A DNA stretch of 9,580 bases from Candidatus Hydrogenedentota bacterium (GCA_022710255.1 JAKLHG010000112.1:1-9580), one strand, 5' to 3'; positions 1-6,958 are shown, counted from the stretch's first letter. Notes: generated by a model from the sequence alone, not told the origin. A program made the numbers and translations.

Positions 1-525
1 TACCTGGTGGCATATGTCACTGCGCGAAGCGGGACCTGTCCTGAGAACGCGGAACTATTACGTTATTTACGTCAACAGGTTCCCGCGTATATGCTGCCCC
101 GGGCGTGCATCGTGCTGGACCGGTTCCCCATCACCGCGAACGGGAAGGTGGACCGCGCATCACTACCCCGCCCGGAAATGGTGGCCCAAGCGGTCCGCCA
201 CGCCCCAAAGACACCCTTGGAAATTGAATTGGCGGCACTCGTTTCGGAATTGCTGGGGATTTCACATATAGGAGCACACGATAATTTTTTTGAAATCGGC
301 GGCAATTCGCTGGCAGCTATGCGATGGGTCGCGCGCATCCAGGAAAGGTACGGGGTATCCTGGCCCTTACAAGCGCTTTTCGAATGGCCTACCGTCGCCG
401 GGGCTGCCGCATGGATACAACGTCATACGGCAATCCATCCGGATATCGATGTTCAGTCCCTCTCGGATGAAGAGGTGGACACGCTGCTGGCGCGGCTGCT
501 GAAAGACCGTGAGGAACTGGCATGA
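1..525 (+). CDS. NRPS subunit, C-terminal fragment (end of A domain + PCP), 5' partial
   Basis: This is the end of a nonribosomal peptide synthetase subunit. The frame is open to the window edge (in-frame TAC CTG precedes the GTG at 7), so the GTG is not taken as the true start. Numbering from that GTG, the A9-like VPAYMLP lies at 25-31 and A10 NGKVDR at 45-50, with the catalytic lysine at 47. A carrier domain follows with FFEIGGNSL, whose Ser101 (TCG at 307-309) is the phosphopantetheine attachment site. The protein ends in a charged helical tail (LSDEEVDTLLARLL) of the kind that often precedes or forms docking segments. No epimerization or thioesterase domain follows the carrier, so it should hand its chain to the next protein. 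Its stop overlaps the next start as ATGA. Substrate specificity cannot be read because the pocket residues lie upstream of the window. Confidence 0.95.
   Translation, partial: YLVAYVTARSGTCPENAELLRYLRQQVPAYMLPRACIVLDRFPITANGKVDRASLPRPEMVAQAVRHAPKTPLEIELAALVSELLGISHIGAHDNFFEIGGNSLAAMRWVARIQERYGVSWPLQALFEWPTVAGAAAWIQRHTAIHPDIDVQSLSDEEVDTLLARLLKDREELA
511..515 (+). promoter_or_regulatory. Ribosome binding site of the terminal NRPS gene
   Basis: GAGGA lies 6 bases before the ATG at 522, inside the end of the upstream NRPS gene. Together with the ATGA stop/start overlap this fixes the start and suggests translational coupling of the two subunits. Confidence 0.6.
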
Positions 526-3500
526 ATCTTCCCAACACCCTGACCGGACTTTCCTCTGAAGAAAAAAGGGCGATGCTGGCGCAGTTGTTGCAGGAACACC
601 GCACACACGCCGACATCCGGGATTTGCCGGAATCTCCGCTGCGGCGTCCCCCGTCCGTGCCGTTATCCTCTGCACAAAGGCGCATTTGGATTGGCTGTAC
701 ATTGTCCGAGGTTCCATTTGTATATGCCGTTCAGACCGTGTTAAGGCTCCAGGGTGCCTTGGACCGCCAACGGATTGCAAGGGCATTGGATACCCTGATT
801 GCACGGCATGAAATCCTGCGGACAGGGTATATAAGCGGGGAAGAAGGGGTTATACAGGTAGTTCACCCGCCCATAGCGTGCCCTCTGACATTTTACAGCC
901 CCACTGACGCTTCCTCGCCCGATGTAATCGCCCGGCAAGACCTGTTTGTGCCGTTTGATATGGCACAGGGGCCAATGCTTCGCGCGAGCTTGGTGAAACT
1001 AAGCGCGGATGCCCATCTCCTGGTACTCACGCTGCATCATATCGCTGTGGACGGCTGGTCGCTGGTAAACGTGTTGAAAGAACTTGCAGACCATTATACG
1101 GCGTATGCAGAGGGAAAGACGCCGGACACCAGGCCTGCCCCCTGGCAGTATGCGGATTATGCGCTATGGGAACAGAGGCAGGATAATACAGCGGCCAAGG
1201 CGCGCGCACTGGAGTTTTGGGCCGAAACCCTGCGCGGCCTGCCGGAAACCCACCTTCCGATGAAACGCCCGGAAAAGGAATTTGCTGACTGGAAAGGCGC
1301 GGAGGTGGTCATTGATATTGCGCCCGATTTGACGCAATCCCTGAGAAATCTGTGCCGCGAGAAAGGCACAACACTGTTTTGCGCCACCGTGGCGGGTTTC
1401 CTGGCTGTTCTGCAGCACTATGCGAACAGGGATGATGTTGCGGTGGGCACGCCCGTAGCCAATCGAGTCCGCAGGCGTTTTGAAGATATATGCGGCTGCT
1501 TTGTAAACATGGTGACACTCCGTCCGCACCTGGACCCCGGAGCCTCTTTCGAGGAGGCTCTGCTTCGGTTGCGCGACACTGTGCATGAGGCGCTTGCCCA
1601 TGCGGAGATTCCTTTCGAAACGGTGGTGGACCATCTGCACGTGGATCGCCGTGCAGGTATGCATCCGTTGTTTCAAAGTGTGTTTGCGTTCCATGAGGCG
1701 CCCAAGGCGGCTCTGGCTTTCGGAGATGCTTCAGCCATCATCGAGCCAGCGCCGGCGATCACCACCCGTTTTGATATCGAATTACATGTCTTTGATACGG
1801 GAACCAGCCTCAACGCACGCCTGATATACGCTCGGGAACGATTTGAAGCGTCATTGATGCGGACAATGTTGCACGGATGGCGGCAGGTACTTCACTGTGC
1901 CGCCAGTTCACCTGATACCGCTTTGCGCGATATTGAATTATGGAACGACCGGGAGGCTGCGGACTTTCTGAACAGGGTGAACGACACGGCGTCAGATTAC
2001 CCACGCGAGTGTACTGTAAATGATCTGGTCGGAGAATGGGTGGGAAAAACACCGGAGGCAATAGCCATCACAGCAGGGGATACCCAGATTTCCTATTTTG
2101 AAATGAATAAGCGGGCTGACCTTCTTGCACGGAGGCTTATCCTGGAAGGCGTCCGTGCCGAAGAGGGTATCGCCGTAAATCTGCCGCGAAGCGTGGACTT
2201 TGTGATAAGTCTCCTGGCTGTCCTCAAAGCGGGGGGCGCCTATCTCCCCCTGGACCCGGAGAGTCCGGCCGCCCGCTGGCGAAAAGTGTTGGAAGCATCC
2301 GGCGCGAGGATCATCCTCACTAATGTGCGGGATGCGCATACCTTTAAGGATATCAGAGGCCTGAACGTCATCTGCTGCGAAGGCGATCCTGTCGCCGAAT
2401 CAAGAATGGTCCCCGGAAACGTGATTGCTAAAGGGAACGGGAGAACGCTGGCTTATATCATCTTTACGTCCGGTTCTACCGGCGAGCCCAAGGGTGTCTG
2501 TGTTGAACACAGGAGCATTGCGCGCCTGGTACGGCAGACCAATTATATCTCAATTTCTCCCGATGATATCGTCGCCCATGCCTCTTCCCCTGCCTTTGAT
2601 GCCGCCACGTTCGAGATATGGGGGGCCTTGGCAAATGGTGCCCGGCTTGTCATCATCGAACCACAGGATCTTTTTGACCCTTCGCGCCTTCAGACGCTGC
2701 TTCTGCGCGAACAGGTCACGGTGATGTTCCTGACAACGGCACTGTTTAATCAAATTGCCCAGACACACCCCACGATATTCACATCGCTCCGGGTATTGCT
2801 CTTTGGCGGCGAAAATGCGGCCCCCGCGCCGGTTGCCGCAGTACGGCGACACTGTCCGCACACCACTCTGATTCATGTGTATGGGCCGACGGAATCCACC
2901 ACCTTCGCCACGTACCACGTCGTGAACGAGGTTCCCAAGGGGACAACAACCATTCCCATAGGCTTGCCCGTCGCGAATACAACGGCCTATGTGCTCGATG
3001 AAAACGGGCGCTGCCTGCCACCAGGCGTTCCGGGGGAACTGTACCTGGGTGGTGATGGACTTGCCAGGGCCTATTTAAACAATACGGTGCAAACAAATAA
3101 AGCCTTCATGACATGCGTAATACCGGGAACTGCAGGCGCGCGCCTGTATCGCACGGGCGACAGGGTGTTACAACGTGCAGAGGGTTCTATTGAATTTATC
3201 GGGCGCGTTGACCGGCAGGTGAAGATTCGCGGCTATCGCATAGAGCCCGGCGAAATTGAACACGCCGTAAGGCGTTATCCCGCCGTGGCGGACGCCGTGG
3301 TGATGCTCCGGGAAGAGGCCGGCGAGAATACCCTTGTGGCCTATGTGGTTCCCAAGGATGATCTGTCACTCTGTGAAGCGGATCTATTACGTCATCTGCG
3401 CCAACAGGTGCCCGCATACATGATGCCCCATGCTTGCATAATTCTAAACAGCCTACCCTTGACTGCGAACGGCAAGGTGGATTTTGCCGCATTACCCGCA

Positions 3501-4682
3501 CCCATGACAGCGTCGGTTCCCGCCGAAGCGGGCGAACTCCCCCGGACCGATACGGAACGGGCGTTAATGCATATATGGAGCGAAATACTTGGCGCACCTG
3601 TACGCGACCGGCACCAGAATTTTTTTGACGCGGGCGGTCATTCCCTTCTCGCAATGAACCTTCTGGAACGCGTCCGGAAAGAGTTCTCCCGTGATATTTC
3701 CGCCGTCTCTTTTTTTGCGGACCCCAGGTTGAGCGCGTTGGCTGCCGCAATCGATAACGGGCGATTTTCAAACAACCAGGGACCGCTGCAACTGAAAGAC
3801 TCCCTGGTGCCAATTCAGCCAAACGGATCGCGTCCGCCATTATTTTGTTTCTGGCCGGCGGGAGGGGCCGTATTCATGTATTATCCCCTGGCTTCGTATC
3901 TTGGTCCGGAACAACCCCTCTACGCACTCCAGGATCCCGCCCTGGACCCATCCCTGGACCCGTTTAGAAACATGAAGGATATTGCCGCCGGGGTCGTCGA
4001 AATCATCCAGCGGGTGCAGCCCCATGGGCCCTATCACCTGTGCGGCTGGTGTTTTGGCGGCACCTTAGCGTACGAGGTTGCGTGCCAGCTTACCGCTGCT
4101 GGAGAATCCGTACGGCGGCTTATCCTTTTGGATGCCCATGCCGTATTCGAGGGGCGGTCCGTGCGCAGAAACTGGGGCGCGGCATTGTCCAGGCTTGTTC
4201 GCTATTTGTTCATAGGCCTTTCCCTGGTTCCGGCAACGGCAAGTTTTGTTATGGACGGGATGGGGTTGCTTGCGATCGCCCCTGAGGCTTCCAAAAGACG
4301 ATGGGGAGACTATGTCCGCGCCCGGTACGCCGCCCTGATGCTGCGCCGCATCGGCGCGGTGGCAGTAGCGTCAAAAAGCGATGTCTTGCGCAGTATGGAA
4401 CTGCCTGAAGTGCGACGCATATTCTATTTATACTATGCCCATGAAAAAACACACCGCGCATATCAACCCGGCGCATATGCAGGTACGGTGGATCTGCTGC
4501 GTGCCACGGAACTGAGTCGCTTTTTCCCGACACATAATGATCCGACCCTTGGATGGAGCAAGTACGTCCGGGGTTCCGTGCGCGTACATCCCATACAGTC
4601 CAATCACTCCCAATTGCTGGGACCGCGCGGCATTGGCCAGGTTGCGGCATGTTTGGCGCAATTGTTGGAACACCATGAATAA
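522..4682 (+). CDS. Terminal NRPS module, C-A-PCP-TE (1386 aa)
   Basis: Complete one-module, chain-terminating NRPS. Residues 1-45 form a short helical N-terminal segment (LSSEEKRAMLAQLLQ), probably a linker or docking element pairing with the upstream subunit. The condensation domain is about 45-475: LSSAQRRIWI (C1), RHEILRT 95-101, the active-site motif HHIAVDG 172-178, GCFVNM 325-330 and HPLFQSVF 381-388. The adenylation domain is about 500-990 and the carrier domain about 1005-1080, with FFDAGGHSL and the attachment Ser1041 (TCC at 3642-3644). A thioesterase domain fills 1104-1386. All core motifs of C, A and PCP appear intact, so the module should be active. No E domain precedes it in the visible part, so an LCL-type condensation is expected, but the subtype was not proven. 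It should add the last residue and release the peptide. The unusual point is cysteine at the thioesterase nucleophile position. The ATG at 522 is supported by GAGGA and the ATGA overlap. Confidence 0.96.
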   Translation: MNLPNTLTGLSSEEKRAMLAQLLQEHRTHADIRDLPESPLRRPPSVPLSSAQRRIWIGCTLSEVPFVYAVQTVLRLQGALDRQRIARALDTLIARHEILRTGYISGEEGVIQVVHPPIACPLTFYSPTDASSPDVIARQDLFVPFDMAQGPMLRASLVKLSADAHLLVLTLHHIAVDGWSLVNVLKELADHYTAYAEGKTPDTRPAPWQYADYALWEQRQDNTAAKARALEFWAETLRGLPETHLPMKRPEKEFADWKGAEVVIDIAPDLTQSLRNLCREKGTTLFCATVAGFLAVLQHYANRDDVAVGTPVANRVRRRFEDICGCFVNMVTLRPHLDPGASFEEALLRLRDTVHEALAHAEIPFETVVDHLHVDRRAGMHPLFQSVFAFHEAPKAALAFGDASAIIEPAPAITTRFDIELHVFDTGTSLNARLIYARERFEASLMRTMLHGWRQVLHCAASSPDTALRDIELWNDREAADFLNRVNDTASDYPRECTVNDLVGEWVGKTPEAIAITAGDTQISYFEMNKRADLLARRLILEGVRAEEGIAVNLPRSVDFVISLLAVLKAGGAYLPLDPESPAARWRKVLEASGARIILTNVRDAHTFKDIRGLNVICCEGDPVAESRMVPGNVIAKGNGRTLAYIIFTSGSTGEPKGVCVEHRSIARLVRQTNYISISPDDIVAHASSPAFDAATFEIWGALANGARLVIIEPQDLFDPSRLQTLLLREQVTVMFLTTALFNQIAQTHPTIFTSLRVLLFGGENAAPAPVAAVRRHCPHTTLIHVYGPTESTTFATYHVVNEVPKGTTTIPIGLPVANTTAYVLDENGRCLPPGVPGELYLGGDGLARAYLNNTVQTNKAFMTCVIPGTAGARLYRTGDRVLQRAEGSIEFIGRVDRQVKIRGYRIEPGEIEHAVRRYPAVADAVVMLREEAGENTLVAYVVPKDDLSLCEADLLRHLRQQVPAYMMPHACIILNSLPLTANGKVDFAALPAPMTASVPAEAGELPRTDTERALMHIWSEILGAPVRDRHQNFFDAGGHSLLAMNLLERVRKEFSRDISAVSFFADPRLSALAAAIDNGRFSNNQGPLQLKDSLVPIQPNGSRPPLFCFWPAGGAVFMYYPLASYLGPEQPLYALQDPALDPSLDPFRNMKDIAAGVVEIIQRVQPHGPYHLCGWCFGGTLAYEVACQLTAAGESVRRLILLDAHAVFEGRSVRRNWGAALSRLVRYLFIGLSLVPATASFVMDGMGLLAIAPEASKRRWGDYVRARYAALMLRRIGAVAVASKSDVLRSMELPEVRRIFYLYYAHEKTHRAYQPGAYAGTVDLLRATELSRFFPTHNDPTLGWSKYVRGSVRVHPIQSNHSQLLGPRGIGQVAACLAQLLEHHE
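2019..3491 (+). other. Adenylation domain of the terminal module; code suggests Ile/Val-like substrate
   Basis: Core motifs seen (residue numbers of the 1386-aa protein): LKAGGAYLPLD 568-578, FTSGSTGEPKG 648-658, FDAATFEIW 692-700, YGPTE 787-791, GELYLGGDGLARAYLN 838-853, YRTGD 876-880, the A8 motif GRVDRQVKIRGYRIEPGEIE 894-913 and NGKVD 983-987. Hand alignment to the GrsA pocket positions gives D693, A694, F697, F736, L760, G762, V786, T794, F795, K985, i.e. DAFFLGVTFK. From memory of the nonribosomal code, D-A-F-x-x-G-x-T-F-K patterns are used for branched aliphatic residues such as valine and isoleucine. The domain is therefore predicted to activate Ile, Val or a close analogue. The motif calls are firm; the substrate is an inference from an ungapped manual alignment. 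Confidence 0.75.
3831..4679 (+). other. Type I thioesterase domain with Cys nucleophile (GWCFGG) and long lid
   Basis: An alpha/beta-hydrolase release domain at residues about 1104-1386. The nucleophile elbow reads GWCFGG (1175-1180): Cys1177 (TGT at 4050-4052) sits where most NRPS thioesterases have serine in GxSxG. The acid is probably Asp1204 in LILLDAH, 27 residues after the nucleophile, matching the Ser80-Asp107 spacing of the surfactin thioesterase. The base is probably His1362 in SNHSQLLG. Between Asp and His lie about 158 residues, against about 100 in the surfactin enzyme, so the lid is large; it includes a hydrophobic stretch near 1224-1253. The AYAGTVDLLRATE segment (1319-1331) before the His is typical of the family. 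Cys-type thioesterases are known from sulfazecin (beta-lactam) and obafluorin (beta-lactone) biosynthesis. Whether this one cyclises, oligomerises or hydrolyses is not readable from sequence. Confidence 0.88.
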
Positions 4683-5448
4683 ACAGACGGACAACTGGCT
4701 GGAGCGCAAGCGTCCCCCGGTACACTCCACCGCTCAAGTGCACCTGTGGCGCGTGGACCTGTCCCGGCACAGAGCCTTTTTGCAGGAGTATGCGAGGCTG
4801 CTCCGCCCGGTAGAACACAAGCGGGCAGCCCGGTTCCGCCCGGAAGATGACCGATGCCGCAGCATGGTGGGACGGGGCGCGCTGCGGCTATTGCTTGCAG
4901 CCTACACGGGCGGGAATCCTCGGGAACTTGAATTAAAAACCACACCCAACGGGAAACCCGTTCTTGCCGAAGAAACGCCCCACGCGGTACGCTTCAACGT
5001 TTCCCATTCCGGCGATATGGTACTATGCGGCTTCAGCAGGGAAGGTGATATCGGTGTGGATGTGGAACATATCCGCACGCATACCGACTATCAAAAACTC
5101 ACAGCGCGCTTCTTTTCCTCCGTGGAGACGGACTGGCTGTGCGCCCTGCCGGAATCACGGCGCCTCCGGGCCTTTTACGAACTCTGGGTCTGTAAGGAAG
5201 CGGTTATAAAGGCTTTGGGCGGCGGACTTTCCGTCCCCTTGGATTCTTTTTCGATCCTCTTTAGTTCCACCGGACACGGGGTCCGCGTAAAGTTCAACGA
5301 CGAGATGACACCGGTCAAGATGGCCCTTTGCCTGCTGTATCCCGCCGCGGACTATCCTGCGGCCGTGGCCTGCCTGAAGGATACACCCCTTGAACCGGAA
5401 ACCTATTCACTCGCCATCCCGGATGGCAAGGCCTTCGATGAGACCTGA
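4675..5448 (+). CDS. Sfp-type 4'-phosphopantetheinyl transferase (257 aa)
   Basis: Transfers the phosphopantetheine arm of coenzyme A to the carrier-domain serine, turning apo- into holo-synthetase. Motifs of the Sfp family in order: PNGKP 91-95, FNVSHS 107-112, GVDVE 127-131 (Asp129 and Glu131 are the expected magnesium ligands) and WVCKEA 171-176 (Lys174, Glu175). Length fits the family (about 230-260 aa). The frame is open further upstream, but the ATG at 4675 is chosen because earlier codons lie inside the NRPS thioesterase region and the chosen start overlaps the NRPS stop by 8 bases (4675-4682), a usual coupled arrangement. The Shine-Dalgarno is weak (GGA at 4667-4669), which fits reliance on coupling. 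Its position makes it the likely dedicated activator of the two carrier domains in this window. Firm call on family; the natural partner is inferred from context. Confidence 0.95.
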   Translation: MNKQTDNWLERKRPPVHSTAQVHLWRVDLSRHRAFLQEYARLLRPVEHKRAARFRPEDDRCRSMVGRGALRLLLAAYTGGNPRELELKTTPNGKPVLAEETPHAVRFNVSHSGDMVLCGFSREGDIGVDVEHIRTHTDYQKLTARFFSSVETDWLCALPESRRLRAFYELWVCKEAVIKALGGGLSVPLDSFSILFSSTGHGVRVKFNDEMTPVKMALCLLYPAADYPAAVACLKDTPLEPETYSLAIPDGKAFDET

Positions 5449-5457
5449 CGCCAAACT

Positions 5458-5562
5458 ATGGTCCAGAAGCAAAGTGGCATTCAGGTGCGTGAACTGCTAT
5501 CAGCCCGCAAAATAAGACGGTTTGTGCCGGAGGGCGATTTGATGGTAATAGGCCGGAGATGA
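5458..5562 (+). CDS. Possible 34-aa ORF between transferase and hydrolase genes
   Basis: ATG at 5458 opens a 34-codon frame ending in TGA at 5560-5562. The product is basic and includes IQVRELLSARKIRRF, faintly like the N-terminus of nitroreductase-type proteins, but far too short to call. No clear Shine-Dalgarno precedes it. It could be a chance ORF, a gene remnant, or a leader peptide for the hydrolase that starts 25 bases later. Confidence 0.15.
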   Translation: MVQKQSGIQVRELLSARKIRRFVPEGDLMVIGRR

Positions 5563-5576
5563 CGTGGACCGAACTT

Positions 5577-5582
5577 GAGGAG
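5577..5582 (+). promoter_or_regulatory. Ribosome binding site of the Tat-exported hydrolase
   Basis: GAGGAG lies 5 bases before the GTG at 5588. The frame has a TGA at 5576-5578 just upstream, so the GTG at 5588 is the first possible start, and the product then begins exactly with a Tat signal. Three lines agree on the start. Confidence 0.7.
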
Positions 5583-5587
5583 ACCTA

Positions 5588-6556
5588 GTGGTTAACCGAC
5601 GTGCTTTTTTGAAAGAGGCCGGGGGCTTTTCGGCCGCGTTTATGGGCATGGGCCTTGTACACGGGGAATTCGCGGTGGATGAAGCCGAGCTTTCCTTCCC
5701 CATCGTTGATACACACGTCCATTTCTGGGACACGGCCCGATTGCGCTATCCCTGGCTGGAAACTTCGACGCTGCTGAACCGTCCCTATCTGCCGCAGGAT
5801 TACGACGAGGCTATCGGTTCCGTAAAAGTCGGGAAGATCGTGTTTGTCGAAGCGGCCTGCGCCGAAGACCAGACCCAAGCCGAAGTGGATTGGGTAACGA
5901 CGTTGGTAAAAGACGAACCTCGCATTCAAGGCATCGTGGCCAACGTGCCGCTGGAACAGGGAGAGGCCGTCCTGCCCCGACTCGAAGCACTGGCCGTCAA
6001 TCCCCTCGTGAAAGGCATTCGCCGGTTTTTCTCCACGCAGACTGAGGCCCCACACGGCCTGCATCCGGGACTTGCCGAAGGCGTGCAGTGTCTGGAACGG
6101 TTCGGGCTGCATTTCGACCTGGGACTCCAACGTGGCCAGGTCCCCGTCGCAACCGAATTGGTACGGCAGTGTCCCAACGTCCGGTTCATGCTGAACCACA
6201 TTGGCGTACCGGACATCAAGAACAACGCCCTGGACCCATGGCGGCAAGAGATCCGCGCACTGGCTGCGTATCCCAATGCTTTCTGCAAGATGTCCGGTGC
6301 GGCCACCCTGGCCGATCACCAGTCCTGGAAGCCCGAAGACCTCCAACCCGCGCTGGAACATGTAATTGACTGTTTTGGGTTCGAACGCACGGCCTTTGGC
6401 AGCGATTGGCCAGTCATGCTGTCGGCCACCGCCTATCCACGCTGGGTCGAGGCAGCCGTGTGGGCCGTCCGGGGCTGTTCCAAAGCCGAGAAGCGCCGGT
6501 TGTTCCATGACACCGCAGTGGACTTTTACGGTCTGCCGCCGGTTCTCAACACCTGA
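5588..6556 (+). CDS. Tat-exported TIM-barrel metal-dependent hydrolase, amidohydrolase_2 / L-fuconolactonase-like (322 aa)
   Basis: The N-terminus reads NRRAFLKEAGGFSAAFMG, a twin-arginine signal (Arg4-Arg5, then Phe7-Leu8-Lys9 and a small-residue hydrophobic run), so the folded enzyme is probably exported. The mature part follows the COG3618/PF04909 pattern: DTHVHFWD 41-48 with the HxH metal motif (His43, His45), a YPWL segment 54-57, GIRRF 143-147, LHFDLGL 174-180, LNHIGVPD 202-209 (His204), KMSG 234-237, and GSDWPV 271-276 with Asp273 as the likely catalytic/metal aspartate. Members hydrolyse lactones (L-fuconolactonase, 4-sulfomuconolactonase, pyrone dicarboxylate lactonase) or related esters and amides; the substrate here is unknown. 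The gap to the transferase gene is 139 bases, so co-transcription is possible. An exported lactonase beside an NRPS could be tailoring or self-protection, or it could be unrelated catabolism. Confidence 0.88.
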   Translation: MVNRRAFLKEAGGFSAAFMGMGLVHGEFAVDEAELSFPIVDTHVHFWDTARLRYPWLETSTLLNRPYLPQDYDEAIGSVKVGKIVFVEAACAEDQTQAEVDWVTTLVKDEPRIQGIVANVPLEQGEAVLPRLEALAVNPLVKGIRRFFSTQTEAPHGLHPGLAEGVQCLERFGLHFDLGLQRGQVPVATELVRQCPNVRFMLNHIGVPDIKNNALDPWRQEIRALAAYPNAFCKMSGAATLADHQSWKPEDLQPALEHVIDCFGFERTAFGSDWPVMLSATAYPRWVEAAVWAVRGCSKAEKRRLFHDTAVDFYGLPPVLNT

Positions 6557-6570
6557 GCCGATAGATGAAA

Positions 6571-6586
6571 GGAGCCAGGCGGCTCT
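6571..6586 (+). terminator. Weak hairpin 15 bases after the hydrolase stop
   Basis: GAGCC (6572-6576), loop AGGC, GGCTC (6581-6585), with a G-T pair below it. The place suits a terminator of the plus-strand operon but there is no T-run after it, so an intrinsic terminator is doubtful. Confidence 0.25.
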
Positions 6587-6611
6587 CAGAAGCCAAATCC
6601 ACATACAGCCC

Positions 6612-6679
6612 ACCGTTTCCCCTCTGAGACGCTCAGTACACGGCACCAATCACAAAGGCAGTGTTCAGGGGAAACCGGT
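6612..6679. repeat. Long inverted repeat with nested hairpin
   Basis: ACCGTTTCCCCT (6612-6623) pairs with AGGGGAAACCGGT (6667-6679) as 12 base pairs with one bulged C at 6676. Inside the 43-base loop, CTGAG (6624-6628), ACG and CTCAG (6632-6636) make a second, perfect 5-bp hairpin that would stack directly on the outer stem. It could be a bidirectional transcription-end structure for the two convergent genes, part of a small RNA, or a mobile-repeat remnant. The pairing is seen; the role is not. Confidence 0.45.
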
Positions 6680-6718
6680 CTAAGGCAAGATATTTCGCAG
6701 TCTGTTCTGAAGAGGCTG

Positions 6719-6770
6719 GGACAATGACAGGCAGCAGATGTACATGTTTGTTAGGCGATACACATTGTCC
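6719..6770. repeat. 8-bp inverted repeat
   Basis: GGACAATG (6719-6726) is matched by CATTGTCC (6763-6770), perfect 8-bp arms with a 36-base spacer. It lies 40 bases beyond the larger inverted repeat. Alone it could be chance in DNA of this length. Confidence 0.3.
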
Positions 6771-6958
6771 AAACCAACATGCTTATTTCTGGAACAGATG
6801 AAGAGGATCAACATAACAAATATGGACAACTCCACCTCAATCCCACCCGCAACAGAGGCATATTTCTGGTTATCCAAGCCCTAATTATCAAGTGTGATTT
6901 TTTCGGCAGGGACAGTTCATGCGATATCCGAGTTTATTTACCAATACAGCCACCGAAA

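Noticed and set aside
3196..3840. Minus-strand frame of 214 codons inside the NRPS gene
   Set aside because: It overlaps the A10 and carrier motifs of the NRPS and is Arg/Pro-rich, typical of an antisense shadow.
4537..4674. Upstream extension of the phosphopantetheinyl transferase
   Set aside because: These 46 codons lie within the thioesterase coding region, show no transferase homology, and a start at 4675 gives normal family length and a usual overlap.
5585..6649. Long minus-strand frame (354 codons) opposite the Tat hydrolase
   Set aside because: It is antisense to a gene with clear family motifs and a Tat signal; no motif or start signal of its own.
6784..6869. Direct repeat TATTTCTGG at 6784-6792 and 6861-6869
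   Set aside because: Nine bases in two copies is within chance for A/T-rich DNA; no insertion-element structure around it.
6680..6877. 65-codon minus-strand frame with a hydrophobic stretch in the gap
   Set aside because: No ribosome binding site, overlaps an inverted repeat, and the composition follows the local A/T-rich DNA.
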